64,000 bases of DNA, from the NCBI GenBank assembly GCA_013373385.1, contig JABXHX010000017.1, positions 1 through 64,000 of the forward strand, written 5' to 3'. Of the stretch, positions 6,793 to 14,231 are shown piece by piece (the stretch's first letter is position 1; each line of letters begins with the position of its first letter). The translations under genes were made by a program, and so were the position numbers. The DNA comes from Flavobacteriaceae bacterium (GTDB lineage: Bacteria > Bacteroidota > Bacteroidia > Flavobacteriales > Flavobacteriaceae). Under the pieces are notes generated by a model. It was not told where the DNA came from and did not search any database. It saw only the letters and a program-made list of their open reading frames with translations.

Positions 6793-7221
6793 AGCCAGCA
6801 CACAATTATTGGTTTTGTACCTAGACCAAGACCACTTTATAAATGGCATTTTGGAGCTTACGGATTAGGGTGGGTGATTTCTCATATTCACGATTATTCT
6901 ATTATCTCTCATACAGGTAGCCTATCAGGAATGTTGTCTTCAGTAATAATTGTACCAGAAATAAATTCTGCTGTAATAGTTCTTACAAACAGTTCTCAAG
7001 GAGGAAATAGCTACAACACTATAAGTTCTGCAATTCGTGATGAATGGATTGGTCGAAAAAGGTAGGATTATTTAACCAACACTAAAGAACAACTTGAATT
7101 TGCAGAATCTTGGAATAATTCAAAAACTCAAGAAGTATGGAAGACAGTAACAATTTCAAATACCAGAAAAATAAACGTTATACAACATTTAGAAACTACT
7201 AGATTTTCTTTTATAAAGTAA
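6793..7221 (+). pseudogene. Serine hydrolase (beta-lactamase-like) C-terminal remnant with internal stop
   Basis: Conceptual translation in one frame gives FVPRPRPLYKWHFG, YGLGWVISHIHDY, SHTGSLSGMLSSV and IVLTNSS. This is the C-terminal part of a PBP4*/class C beta-lactamase-type serine hydrolase, with HTG in the place of the KTG box. The SxxK and YxN boxes are missing, so the 5' part is lost. An in-frame TAG (7063-7065) interrupts the frame, which continues as DYLTNTKEQLEFAESWNN to a TAA at 7219-7221. The ORF track shows only 63 aa of it. There is no start signal. It fills the 478-bp gap between the barrel gene and the intact hydrolase. Confidence 0.65.
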
Positions 7222-7269
7222 CATTTTAACCCATTATTCGTCTATATCAAACAGCCAAAAAATTATTAA

Positions 7270-8391
7270 ATGAAATTTAAAATATCCCTGTTAGTTTGCC
7301 TCGTTGTATTTTCAAATTGTAAAAATTTAGAAAAAAAACCTAAAGTTGAAACTATAGACCCAATTCAAATTTCGATGGACAAAAACGCAGATTCACTTCT
7401 CTTGGATTCGAAAATAAATGCTGTTTCAATCGGAATTTATAAAAATGGCAAAAAGTATATTTCTCACTATGGCGAATTAGATAAAGGAAAAAGCAACAAA
7501 CCAAACGATAATACTATTTATGAAATAGCATCTGTAAGTAAAACTTTTACTGGAATTCTTGTTGCAAATGCTGTGCTCGAAGGAAAATTAAACCTTGACG
7601 ATGATATTCGAAAGTACTTAAAAGAAGATTTCAAAAATTTTGAATACAATAAACAACCTATAAAAATAAAGCATTTACTCACGCACACAAGTGAAATGAG
7701 AAAATTTTTACCTGAAAGTATTAATGAATTATTTTCCGATTTTAATGAAGATTTACCGTTTAAGGTTTATGAAATTCAAAAGAATTATACCAAAAAGGAT
7801 TTCTTTTCTGACTTACAGAAAATTAAGTTAGATACTATTCCTGGCTCACGATATGGTTATTCAAATGTAGATACAGAGATTATGGCTCAAATATTAGAAT
7901 ATATATATGACAGATCATTTAATGATATTTTAAAAGACTATTTCCAGATAAATGCAAATATGCAAAATACTCAGATTGACCTTCCAAAAAACAAACAACA
8001 ATATCTAGCAAATGGTTACGGAATGACAGGAAAGCTTGTTCCTCATGAAATTGTATTGTATGGAGCAGATGGCGGTGTAAAAACTACAATGCCAGATTTA
8101 GTAAATTATATGGCGTTTCAGTTAGATAAAACCAAACCTACTATTATAGAATCTCACAGAATTCTCTATGAAAATGGAAATCGAAAAATGGCTTATTATT
8201 TGCCAATAAAAAGCAACGAAGAATATGGTGTTTATTATAATATGCACGGAGGAGGTTTTGGAACTCAAAATTGGTTTTTTATTATCCCAAAATATGATTT
8301 AGGAATCTCTGTAATCACAAATCAAAGTGATTTAGATACTGCAAATAAATTAGTAAAAACTGTTAAAGGGCTGATTATTGATTTGAAATAA
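7270..8391 (+). CDS. Serine hydrolase lipoprotein, beta-lactamase/PBP-like family
   Basis: 373 aa with an SPII signal (LVCLVVFSNC, Cys about 17). Boxes of the Beta-lactamase (class C/PBP4*) family are visible: SxxK in IASVSKTFTG (nucleophile Ser), YxN in YGYSNVDTE, and HGGG (in place of KTG) near residue 330 in MHGGGFGTQNW. Enzymes of this family include D-aminopeptidases, esterases and peptidoglycan-acting peptidases; the substrate cannot be told. It is the last gene of unit 4, six bases before attC-like site E. A broken relative lies just upstream (6793-7221). The ATG at 7270 gives a complete lipoprotein signal. Confidence 0.75.
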   Translation: MKFKISLLVCLVVFSNCKNLEKKPKVETIDPIQISMDKNADSLLLDSKINAVSIGIYKNGKKYISHYGELDKGKSNKPNDNTIYEIASVSKTFTGILVANAVLEGKLNLDDDIRKYLKEDFKNFEYNKQPIKIKHLLTHTSEMRKFLPESINELFSDFNEDLPFKVYEIQKNYTKKDFFSDLQKIKLDTIPGSRYGYSNVDTEIMAQILEYIYDRSFNDILKDYFQINANMQNTQIDLPKNKQQYLANGYGMTGKLVPHEIVLYGADGGVKTTMPDLVNYMAFQLDKTKPTIIESHRILYENGNRKMAYYLPIKSNEEYGVYYNMHGGGFGTQNWFFIIPKYDLGISVITNQSDLDTANKLVKTVKGLIIDLK

Positions 8392-8396
8392 AAACG

Positions 8397-8531
8397 TTTT
8401 ACAACACCGCATAAAATTAATTGCTAGTACAGCGTTTACTTACGAAAATCCTCGCGGTTTTTCTATTCGGTTTGTATGTGCTAAATTAAGTACTCAAACA
8501 ACGCAACTAACCAAACACAAGACCTTTGTGA
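8397..8531 (+). repeat. attC-like site E (decayed, terminal)
   Basis: Opens TTTTACAAC-ACC, with the family block ATTGCTAGTAC, hairpin GAAAATCC-TCGC-GGTTTTTC (8444-8463, one T-T mismatch), ACGCAACTA, and ends GACC-TTTGTGACAC. Site A ends GACC-GTTGTAACC, so the crossover G of the GTT core is replaced by T (8525). L''/L' pairing is poor. Loss of the core at the array end fits a site that can no longer recombine. Confidence 0.55.
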
Positions 8532-8550
8532 CACATTCAACTAACGTTCA

Positions 8551-8590
8551 ACTTTTGTTGCTCCGTGCTTCGCACTCCCACCCCAAAAGA
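8551..8590 (+). repeat. Hairpin CTTTTG...GTGC-TTC-GCAC...CAAAAG
   Basis: Outer arms CTTTTG (8552-8557) and CAAAAG (8584-8589), inner arms GTGC (8565-8568) and GCAC (8572-8575). The segment is more GC-rich than its surroundings and is not followed by a T-run, so it is not a standard terminator. It lies just right of the terminal attC-like site. Confidence 0.35.
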
Positions 8591-8597
8591 TTGTGTT

Positions 8598-8796
8598 CTA
8601 ACAGACCTGCAAACCTAATCTGATCCTGTAACTTTTATTCCTCATCAGCCAGAATTTGGCAAATAATAATTACTTCCTAATCTATTTGATAAACTTTTAT
8701 TAGAATTTTTAGCAAAAGTCCCTTTTCTAATAATAGTTAATCAAATTATTTATATTTACTCAAAAAATGCAGAACTACGTTTTCTAGGTCTGTTAG
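8598..8796 (+). repeat. Inverted repeat pair CTAACAGACCT / AGGTCTGTTAG
   Basis: Perfect 11-bp inverted repeats at 8598-8608 and 8786-8796, 177 bp apart, in a non-coding AT-rich stretch before the GH89 gene. The flanks also agree partly (TTGTGTT- and -GCACATA). AAC and GTT sit inside the arms as in attC ends, but the conserved inner modules are absent. It could be a non-autonomous element or a structure-forming leader. The rest of 8532-8840 shows nothing else. Confidence 0.4.
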
Positions 8797-8840
8797 CACA
8801 TATAAAAATCACATTTTAAGAAATAGCTAAAACACAAACA

Positions 8841-11090
8841 ATGATAAGCAAATCGATAAATACTTATATAAGCCTCTTTTTATTGTTAATAATTTTCATT
8901 TGCTCCTGCAAAACAGAACAAAAATCAGCTGTTGTTAAATCCTCAGAGCAGTTAATTGAAAGGTTGTTGCCTGAATATAGTAATCAATTTATTATTCAGG
9001 AGAAGCCTAGTTTGAATGGGAATGATTTTTTTGAAATTGAAAATGGGAAGAATCAGAAAATAATTATCAGAGGAAATAATCCCATATCAATAGCTTCTGG
9101 ATTTAATTATTATTTGAAACATGTTGCAAATTGTCACATCTCATGGAACGGCGATCAACTGAACCTCCCTTCTAAATTGCCTCCAATAATTCAAAAAATC
9201 AGAAAAGAAAGTCTGTACAAATCTAATTTTAATTTTAATTACTGCACATTTAATTACACTATGCTATGGTGGGATTGGAATCGTTGGGAAAGAGAAATTG
9301 ACTTTATGGCACTAAACGGCGTTAATATGCCACTTGCAATTGTTGGCATGGAAGCCGTATGGTATAATTTTTTGAAACGATACAATTATTCTGATAAGGA
9401 TGCAAAAGAATTTATTTCGGGACCAGGCTACACAGCATGGTGGTTAATGGGAAATTTAGAAGGACGAGGTGGTCCTATGACCTCAGAATGGATAGAAGGG
9501 CGAATTGTATTGCAAAAGAAAATATTAAAGAGAATGCGTAAACTAGGTATGCGTCCTGTATTACCTGGTTTTGTAGGGCTTGTACCAACATCATTAGATA
9601 AAGTTGTTCCATCTGCGAAGCTTTTAGATCAAGGAAAATGGTTAAATGATACACGGCCTGCTGTTTTAAACCCAGAAACACCTTTATTTGATGAAATGGC
9701 AAAAGCATGGTATGAAGAACTAGACAACCTTTATGGTTCTGTTGATGCTTTTTCAGGAGACTTATTTCATGAAGGAGGCAAAACGCATGGATTAGATATA
9801 GGTAATATTGCCGCTAAAGTTCAAAAACATATGATTGAATATAATCCGAATTCAATATGGTGTATACAAGGTTGGGGTGGCAATCCAAAGAAAACACTTT
9901 TAGAAGGGCTTAAAGATGAAAACACTTTAATTATAGAACTCTGTGGAGAGTATTTTAAAAACTGGAGAAAAACTGATGGTTTTAATGGTAAGCCTTGGGT
10001 ATTTAGCACAATAATTCAATATGGTGGTAATGTTGGCTTACATGGACGTCTGAAAGATTTAGCAAATAATCTAATTGATGCGCAGTCAATAAAAAATGAG
10101 CCTATAGGAATAGGAACAACATGGGAAAGTATAGAAATAAACCCTATTATTAATGATTTTTTAAGCGATATGAGATGGGAATCAAATGTTCCTGATATCG
10201 AAGAATGGTGTGAAAATTATGCAGTACGAAGATATGGTTTTGATTCTGAAAACATTCGAAAAGGATGGAATATCATTCTCAAAACAGCTTATGGAACTTA
10301 TAAAAATCATAGGAGACCAACTGAGTCAATTTTTTGTGCTCCGCCATCTTTAAAAGTGAAAAAAGCGTCTCCATTTGCTGCTTCTATTAAAGTACATTAT
10401 GACCAAAGGGATTTTCGTGATGCCATTAATTTAATGCTTTTAGATGCCGAAATCGGAGCTGATCAAGCTACTTATAAATATGATATTGTTGATTTTACAA
10501 GGCAATTTATGGCTAATGCAGCTCAAATTCCATATAATTTGATGGTAAAAGCTTTTCAAGAGAAAAACATTTCTGCTTTTGAAGAATCTGCTGGTCAATT
10601 TTTAGAAATGATTGATGATCAAGACCGGTTGTTAGCTACAGAAACGTCATTTTTACTTGGAAAATGGATTAACGACGCAAGGAAAAGCACTACTACACCT
10701 AAACAAATAGCTCAAAATGAGAGTAATGCTCGCGTTTTAATTACTACTTGGACAAAAGAAAAATCAGGTTTGGACAACTATGCTTGGCGTGAGTGGAATG
10801 GCTTGTTAAGTACCTATTATAAACCTCGTTGGGAGCTGTTTATTAATAATTTAAGAAATCAATTAAACGGAGCTTCTGCTCAAAAAACTGACTTTTATTC
10901 ATTTCAAAGTAAATGGTCAAACCAAAAATGGGAAGATCAGAATTATCTTATAAATCCTATTGGAAACCCACTAAAAATTGCAAAAGAGTTAATAAAAAAA
11001 TGGAGCTTTTTAATTGATAATCCTGAAAAATATATGGGCCCGAAAACAAAAAAAACAGATAAAATTGAAACTTCAAAAGAAGCACGATAA
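8841..11090 (+). CDS. Alpha-N-acetylglucosaminidase, GH89 (NAGLU) lipoprotein
   Basis: 749 aa, about the length of human NAGLU. SPII signal (IIFICSC, Cys about 23) points to a membrane-attached exoenzyme. Typical GH89 blocks: a small N-terminal domain (about 30-115), then YCTFNYTMLWWDWNRWEREI and DFMALNGVNMPLA at the start of the catalytic barrel, AFSGDLFHEGG, and the helical C-terminal domain. The family releases terminal alpha-linked GlcNAc from glycans such as heparan or mucin-like chains. No SusC/D or other CAZyme genes are next to it, so it is not in a visible polysaccharide locus. Start ATG chosen for the complete signal peptide. Confidence 0.9.
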   Translation: MISKSINTYISLFLLLIIFICSCKTEQKSAVVKSSEQLIERLLPEYSNQFIIQEKPSLNGNDFFEIENGKNQKIIIRGNNPISIASGFNYYLKHVANCHISWNGDQLNLPSKLPPIIQKIRKESLYKSNFNFNYCTFNYTMLWWDWNRWEREIDFMALNGVNMPLAIVGMEAVWYNFLKRYNYSDKDAKEFISGPGYTAWWLMGNLEGRGGPMTSEWIEGRIVLQKKILKRMRKLGMRPVLPGFVGLVPTSLDKVVPSAKLLDQGKWLNDTRPAVLNPETPLFDEMAKAWYEELDNLYGSVDAFSGDLFHEGGKTHGLDIGNIAAKVQKHMIEYNPNSIWCIQGWGGNPKKTLLEGLKDENTLIIELCGEYFKNWRKTDGFNGKPWVFSTIIQYGGNVGLHGRLKDLANNLIDAQSIKNEPIGIGTTWESIEINPIINDFLSDMRWESNVPDIEEWCENYAVRRYGFDSENIRKGWNIILKTAYGTYKNHRRPTESIFCAPPSLKVKKASPFAASIKVHYDQRDFRDAINLMLLDAEIGADQATYKYDIVDFTRQFMANAAQIPYNLMVKAFQEKNISAFEESAGQFLEMIDDQDRLLATETSFLLGKWINDARKSTTTPKQIAQNESNARVLITTWTKEKSGLDNYAWREWNGLLSTYYKPRWELFINNLRNQLNGASAQKTDFYSFQSKWSNQKWEDQNYLINPIGNPLKIAKELIKKWSFLIDNPEKYMGPKTKKTDKIETSKEAR

Positions 11091-11255
11091 GCTAATAAAA
11101 ATTTATGTAATAATGGGTGGCTCCACTATACCATCATTATTAAATAAATCGATTATACTCTCTACATTACCATTTTCGAGATTCTTTAAATACTATTTTG
11201 CTATTTCAGTTTTGTTTATATAGATGTATTTTTAATTTGAACATGATTAATTAAA

Positions 11256-11840
11256 CTATTTCACTCTTGGTTCTAGTTGATAACCTGCTTCTCCTTCAAC
11301 CAATTGATAGTTGTATTTTTTAGTGATTCCGTTTTCTTTAAATTCTCTTGTTATTTCATTTTCAGTTATGGTAAGTTTATCTGAGTTAATTTCTTTTTGA
11401 GCATCTATTTTTCTTACAAATATTTGAGAAATGCTTTTTCCTTTATTAGAAGCGTATCCAATTAGCTCAAGGTTTCCCGAATCATCTGTAGGAAGAATCT
11501 TAATGAAAAATTCTTTGAATCCGTCTTTATTTATATCAGTCATAAAACTACTTAAAACCACACCTTCAATTTCTATTGATTCATTAAAATTAGTTGCTCC
11601 GCCTTTGGTAAATAAGTTAATTGTAGAAGTTTCTCCATTTTTCGACTCAACAAAAAAAGAATAACCAGTAGCTTTATGTTCTGATTTATAATATTTTGTG
11701 AATGTTTTAGAGCTTTCCGTTTCTTGAGTTTTTATAGCTTTTTTAATTTCTTTTTGTGTGTTAGTGCTAGTCTTTTCATTTTTACACCCTATTATAAAAA
11801 GAGAACAAGTAATGGAAATGGTTAATGTTAATTTTCTCAT
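11256..11840 (-). CDS. Small lipoprotein, possibly PliI-like
   Basis: 194 aa, SPII signal (SITCSLFIIGC, Cys about 19). A Lys/Thr-rich linker (about 20-50) precedes a compact domain with MTDINKDGFKEFFIKI, an acidic loop-strand reminiscent of FG-GAP or of periplasmic I-type lysozyme inhibitors (PliI), and an extreme C-terminus LEPRVK. The similarity is judged by eye and is weak. Isolated on the minus strand between the GH89 gene and a decayed stretch; 11091-11255 between it and GH89 shows no terminator with a clear stem. Function not known. Confidence 0.5.
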   Translation of the reverse strand: MRKLTLTISITCSLFIIGCKNEKTSTNTQKEIKKAIKTQETESSKTFTKYYKSEHKATGYSFFVESKNGETSTINLFTKGGATNFNESIEIEGVVLSSFMTDINKDGFKEFFIKILPTDDSGNLELIGYASNKGKSISQIFVRKIDAQKEINSDKLTITENEITREFKENGITKKYNYQLVEGEAGYQLEPRVK

Positions 11841-11987
11841 ATTATATTCTGTTTTTTTTAAATTCCTACGAAGTTATTTATATCTTCAAAAGTATTATAA
11901 AAATTTAATGATATTCTCAACTTGCTCTTGTAGCTTTTTACAAAAATACGATGTTTCATTAATTGTTATTCTATCTCTGAGCTATTT

Positions 11988-12345
11988 TCAGCTGGAATTA
12001 GTATAAAATGAACGTAGTTCTTTTGAAACAGGCGAGTTTATAGCTATATTATTTTTCATCAATTCAGCAATTAAATAGTCAATAGGTTCTTCTATTTTAA
12101 TTTGGATGGTTTTTATAATTAAACTTTCTAGTAAAACTAAAAGGGAATTGGTAGTAATAAGTCAACAATTATTTGCTTATACTGTCGAAAAAATGAAAAA
12201 TAATCAAAATGAGAATCTAGATTTACATTTAATGAATTTAATTACTACACCACATAGAACTTAAAACAGATTATTCAATAATTAGTTTGTTATTTCATAT
12301 CCTACCTTGGAAAAAAGCAATTGAATTGACTGAAAAAATTATCGC
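11988..12345. other. Decayed coding-like stretch (remnants, both strands)
   Basis: The 676-bp gap 11841-12516 has no intact gene. On the minus strand two adjacent frames look protein-like: YFSFFRQYKQIIVDLLLPIPF, and after a frameshift SLIIKTIQIKIEEPIDYLIA, ending at a TGA (11988-11990). On the plus strand DYSIISLLFHILPWKKAIEL ends at about 12351. No start signals accompany them. I take the stretch as the ruins of one or two small genes, but AT-rich DNA gives such peptides by chance, so this is a weak call. Confidence 0.25.
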
Positions 12346-12486
12346 TAATTAAAAATATAGAATATACTAGAATTGACACACTTTTGGTCCTGTTATTAAG
12401 ATTTATAAAATAACGAAACACAACGATTAAAAACAAAAATAAGCCGACAATACTGGAAAACTTGATTAAACACAACTTTTATAAAG

Positions 12487-12494
12487 TATATTTG
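12487..12494 (+). promoter_or_regulatory. -7 box TATATTTG of pseudouridine synthase gene
   Basis: TANNTTTG match 22 bp before the GTG start at 12517; a TTG at 12462-12464 lies 22 bp upstream. Confidence 0.5.
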
Positions 12495-12516
12495 CACTTT
12501 AGTTACTTTAGTTTTT

Positions 12517-14190
12517 GTGTCTAAACATTTTCAACATTTCGCAACTTCTATAAACGGAATTAATCTTCCTACAAGATTTACGTTTCCGTTTTATTACGAA
12601 CCACATCCTTTGTGCAAGATTGCCGCAAAAGAAGTACAAGAGTATTTACAAAATCAAACTGATTTTCAACATAATTTTGGTTTAAATAAAAATCAAAAAG
12701 GTTTAGTAATTGGCAAAATGTTTGGCGTGCTTGTCGTAAAAAATCAACAAGAAGAAATTGGATACATTACTGCTGTTTCAGGTAAGCTAGCCGAAACAAA
12801 TACACATCAAAAATTTGTTCCACCTGTGTATGATATGCTAACTAAAGACTCTTTTTTTACTAAAGAAGAACAGTTTCTTAACAACATTAACAAAGAGATA
12901 GAACAGCTAGAAAACCATATTGAATATAACGATTTACAACAACAATACACTTTAAAAAACAAAGAAGCAAAAGCTGATATCAAGCAAAGAAGACAAGCAT
13001 TGAAAACAGCAAAAAAGCAACGTAAGCAAAAAAGAGAAAAGGCTATTTTGGCATTATCTGAAAAAGAATATACTACCTTAGAAAAACAGCTCGCTAAACA
13101 AAGTTTAGAAGACAAGTATTTTTTTAATAATGTAAACAGATTTTGGGAGTTCACCTTAGCAGACATCAAAAAAAAGTTAGCTACTTATACAAACAAAATT
13201 GAAGCTTTGAAAAAAGAAAGAAAACAAAAATCTGCCGCTTTACAGCAGCATTTATTTGAAAAATACCAATTTCTAAACAGCGAAAAAAAAGCAAAAAACT
13301 TAGCTGAATTGTTTAAAAAAACCAATCAGGTTCCGCCTGCTGGTTCAGGAGAATGTGCTGCTCCGAAATTATTACAATACGCTTTTTTACACAATCTTAC
13401 TCCAGTTGCTATGGCTGAATTTTGGTGGGGGCAATCCCCCAATAAAGAGATTCGAAAGCACAAGCATTTTTATCCGGCCTGTCAAGGAAAATGCAAACCA
13501 ATTCTAACACATATGTTAGACGGAATTGAACTAGACACCAATCCAATGTTACAAAATCCTGCTATTGGAAAAGAACTTGAAATAGTTTTTGAAGATACAG
13601 ATTTGATTGTCGTAAATAAACCAGCTGAGTTTTTATCTGTTCCTGGAATTCACATACAAGATTCTGTTTATACAAGAATCAAGCAGCAAATAAAACATAT
13701 TTCAGGACCAATTATTGTTCACAGACTAGATATGTCTACTTCTGGATTGTTGGTTGTTGCCAAAAACAAAAATGCTCATAAAGAATTACAACGACAGTTT
13801 ATTAACAAAACTATTACTAAAAGGTATACTGCTTTGTTAGACGGCACTATTAAAAAAGATAAAGGCACAATTGATTTACCTTTACGAGTAGATCTTGATG
13901 ATAGGCCAAGACAATTGGTGTGTTTTGAATATGGAAAACAAGCAATAACAAATTGGAGAGTTATTGAGCGCACCAATGGTAAAACTAGAATTCATTTATT
14001 TCCTGTAAGCGGAAGAACACATCAGCTTCGTGTACACTGTTCGCATCATTTGGGATTAAACACGCCTATTATTGGAGATGATTTATACGGCACAAAGGAT
14101 AGCAGATTGCATTTACATGCAGATACCTTAGCGTTTATGCACCCAACTACGCAGCAAAAAATGCATTTTCATAAAAAAGCCGAGTTTTAA
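12517..14190 (+). CDS. RluA-family pseudouridine synthase with long coiled-coil N-terminus
   Basis: 557 aa, about twice the size of E. coli RluA. Residues about 1-110 form an N-terminal domain, 115-250 are Lys/Gln-rich coiled coil, about 270-330 contain PPAGSGECAAPKLLQYAFLH and a Cys-containing FYPACQGKCKP segment, and about 350-557 are the catalytic RluA domain with IVHRLDMSTSGLLVVAKN (catalytic Asp in HRLD) and SGRTHQLRVH. It isomerises uridines in rRNA or tRNA; the exact sites cannot be told. The GTG start at 12517 fits the promoter at 12487; no in-frame ATG near it gives the full N-terminal domain. The stop codon lies inside the terminator palindrome. Confidence 0.85.
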   Translation: MSKHFQHFATSINGINLPTRFTFPFYYEPHPLCKIAAKEVQEYLQNQTDFQHNFGLNKNQKGLVIGKMFGVLVVKNQQEEIGYITAVSGKLAETNTHQKFVPPVYDMLTKDSFFTKEEQFLNNINKEIEQLENHIEYNDLQQQYTLKNKEAKADIKQRRQALKTAKKQRKQKREKAILALSEKEYTTLEKQLAKQSLEDKYFFNNVNRFWEFTLADIKKKLATYTNKIEALKKERKQKSAALQQHLFEKYQFLNSEKKAKNLAELFKKTNQVPPAGSGECAAPKLLQYAFLHNLTPVAMAEFWWGQSPNKEIRKHKHFYPACQGKCKPILTHMLDGIELDTNPMLQNPAIGKELEIVFEDTDLIVVNKPAEFLSVPGIHIQDSVYTRIKQQIKHISGPIIVHRLDMSTSGLLVVAKNKNAHKELQRQFINKTITKRYTALLDGTIKKDKGTIDLPLRVDLDDRPRQLVCFEYGKQAITNWRVIERTNGKTRIHLFPVSGRTHQLRVHCSHHLGLNTPIIGDDLYGTKDSRLHLHADTLAFMHPTTQQKMHFHKKAEF

Positions 14191-14204
14191 AACTCGGCTT
14201 TTTT
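14173..14204. terminator. Bidirectional intrinsic terminator overlapping the stop codon
   Basis: Perfect 16-bp palindrome AAAAAAGCCGAGTTTT/AAAACTCGGCTTTTTT. The TAA stop (14188-14190) of the pseudouridine synthase gene lies at its centre, so it ends both this gene and the convergent DUF5916 gene that stops at 14232. Confidence 0.85.
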
Positions 14205-14231
14205 ATGTTGAGCTCCTTAACTTTATCTGAA

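Larger units (their letters stand above)
4488..8524 (+). mobile_element. Integron-like unit 4 (composite, about 4 kb)
   Basis: Starts GTTGTATGA; the far site opens with TTTTACAAC (8397-8405), so only the first six bases (GTTGTA) remain complementary. It holds a LuxR copy, a large barrel gene, a serine-hydrolase remnant and an intact serine hydrolase. Four kb and four genes are too much for a simple cassette; loss of an internal site and fusion of two or more cassettes is the more likely history (inference). Confidence 0.4.

Noticed and set aside
7177-7186. GTTATACAAC as an attC site between the hydrolase remnant and the intact gene
   Set aside because: Only a 7-base match to the start of unit 4, no L boxes or hairpin around it, and it lies inside a coding-like frame.
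109-8531. Reading the palindromes as plain terminators or REP elements
   Set aside because: They lack T-runs at most stems and this would not explain the unit-specific end complementarity over 0.8-1.4 kb.
11758-12006. 82-aa plus-strand ORF
   Set aside because: Shadow of the minus-strand lipoprotein gene and its upstream region, with no promoter or protein-like features.
12807-13169. 120-aa minus-strand ORF
   Set aside because: Antisense of the coiled-coil part of the pseudouridine synthase; Ser/Leu/Cys-rich shadow.
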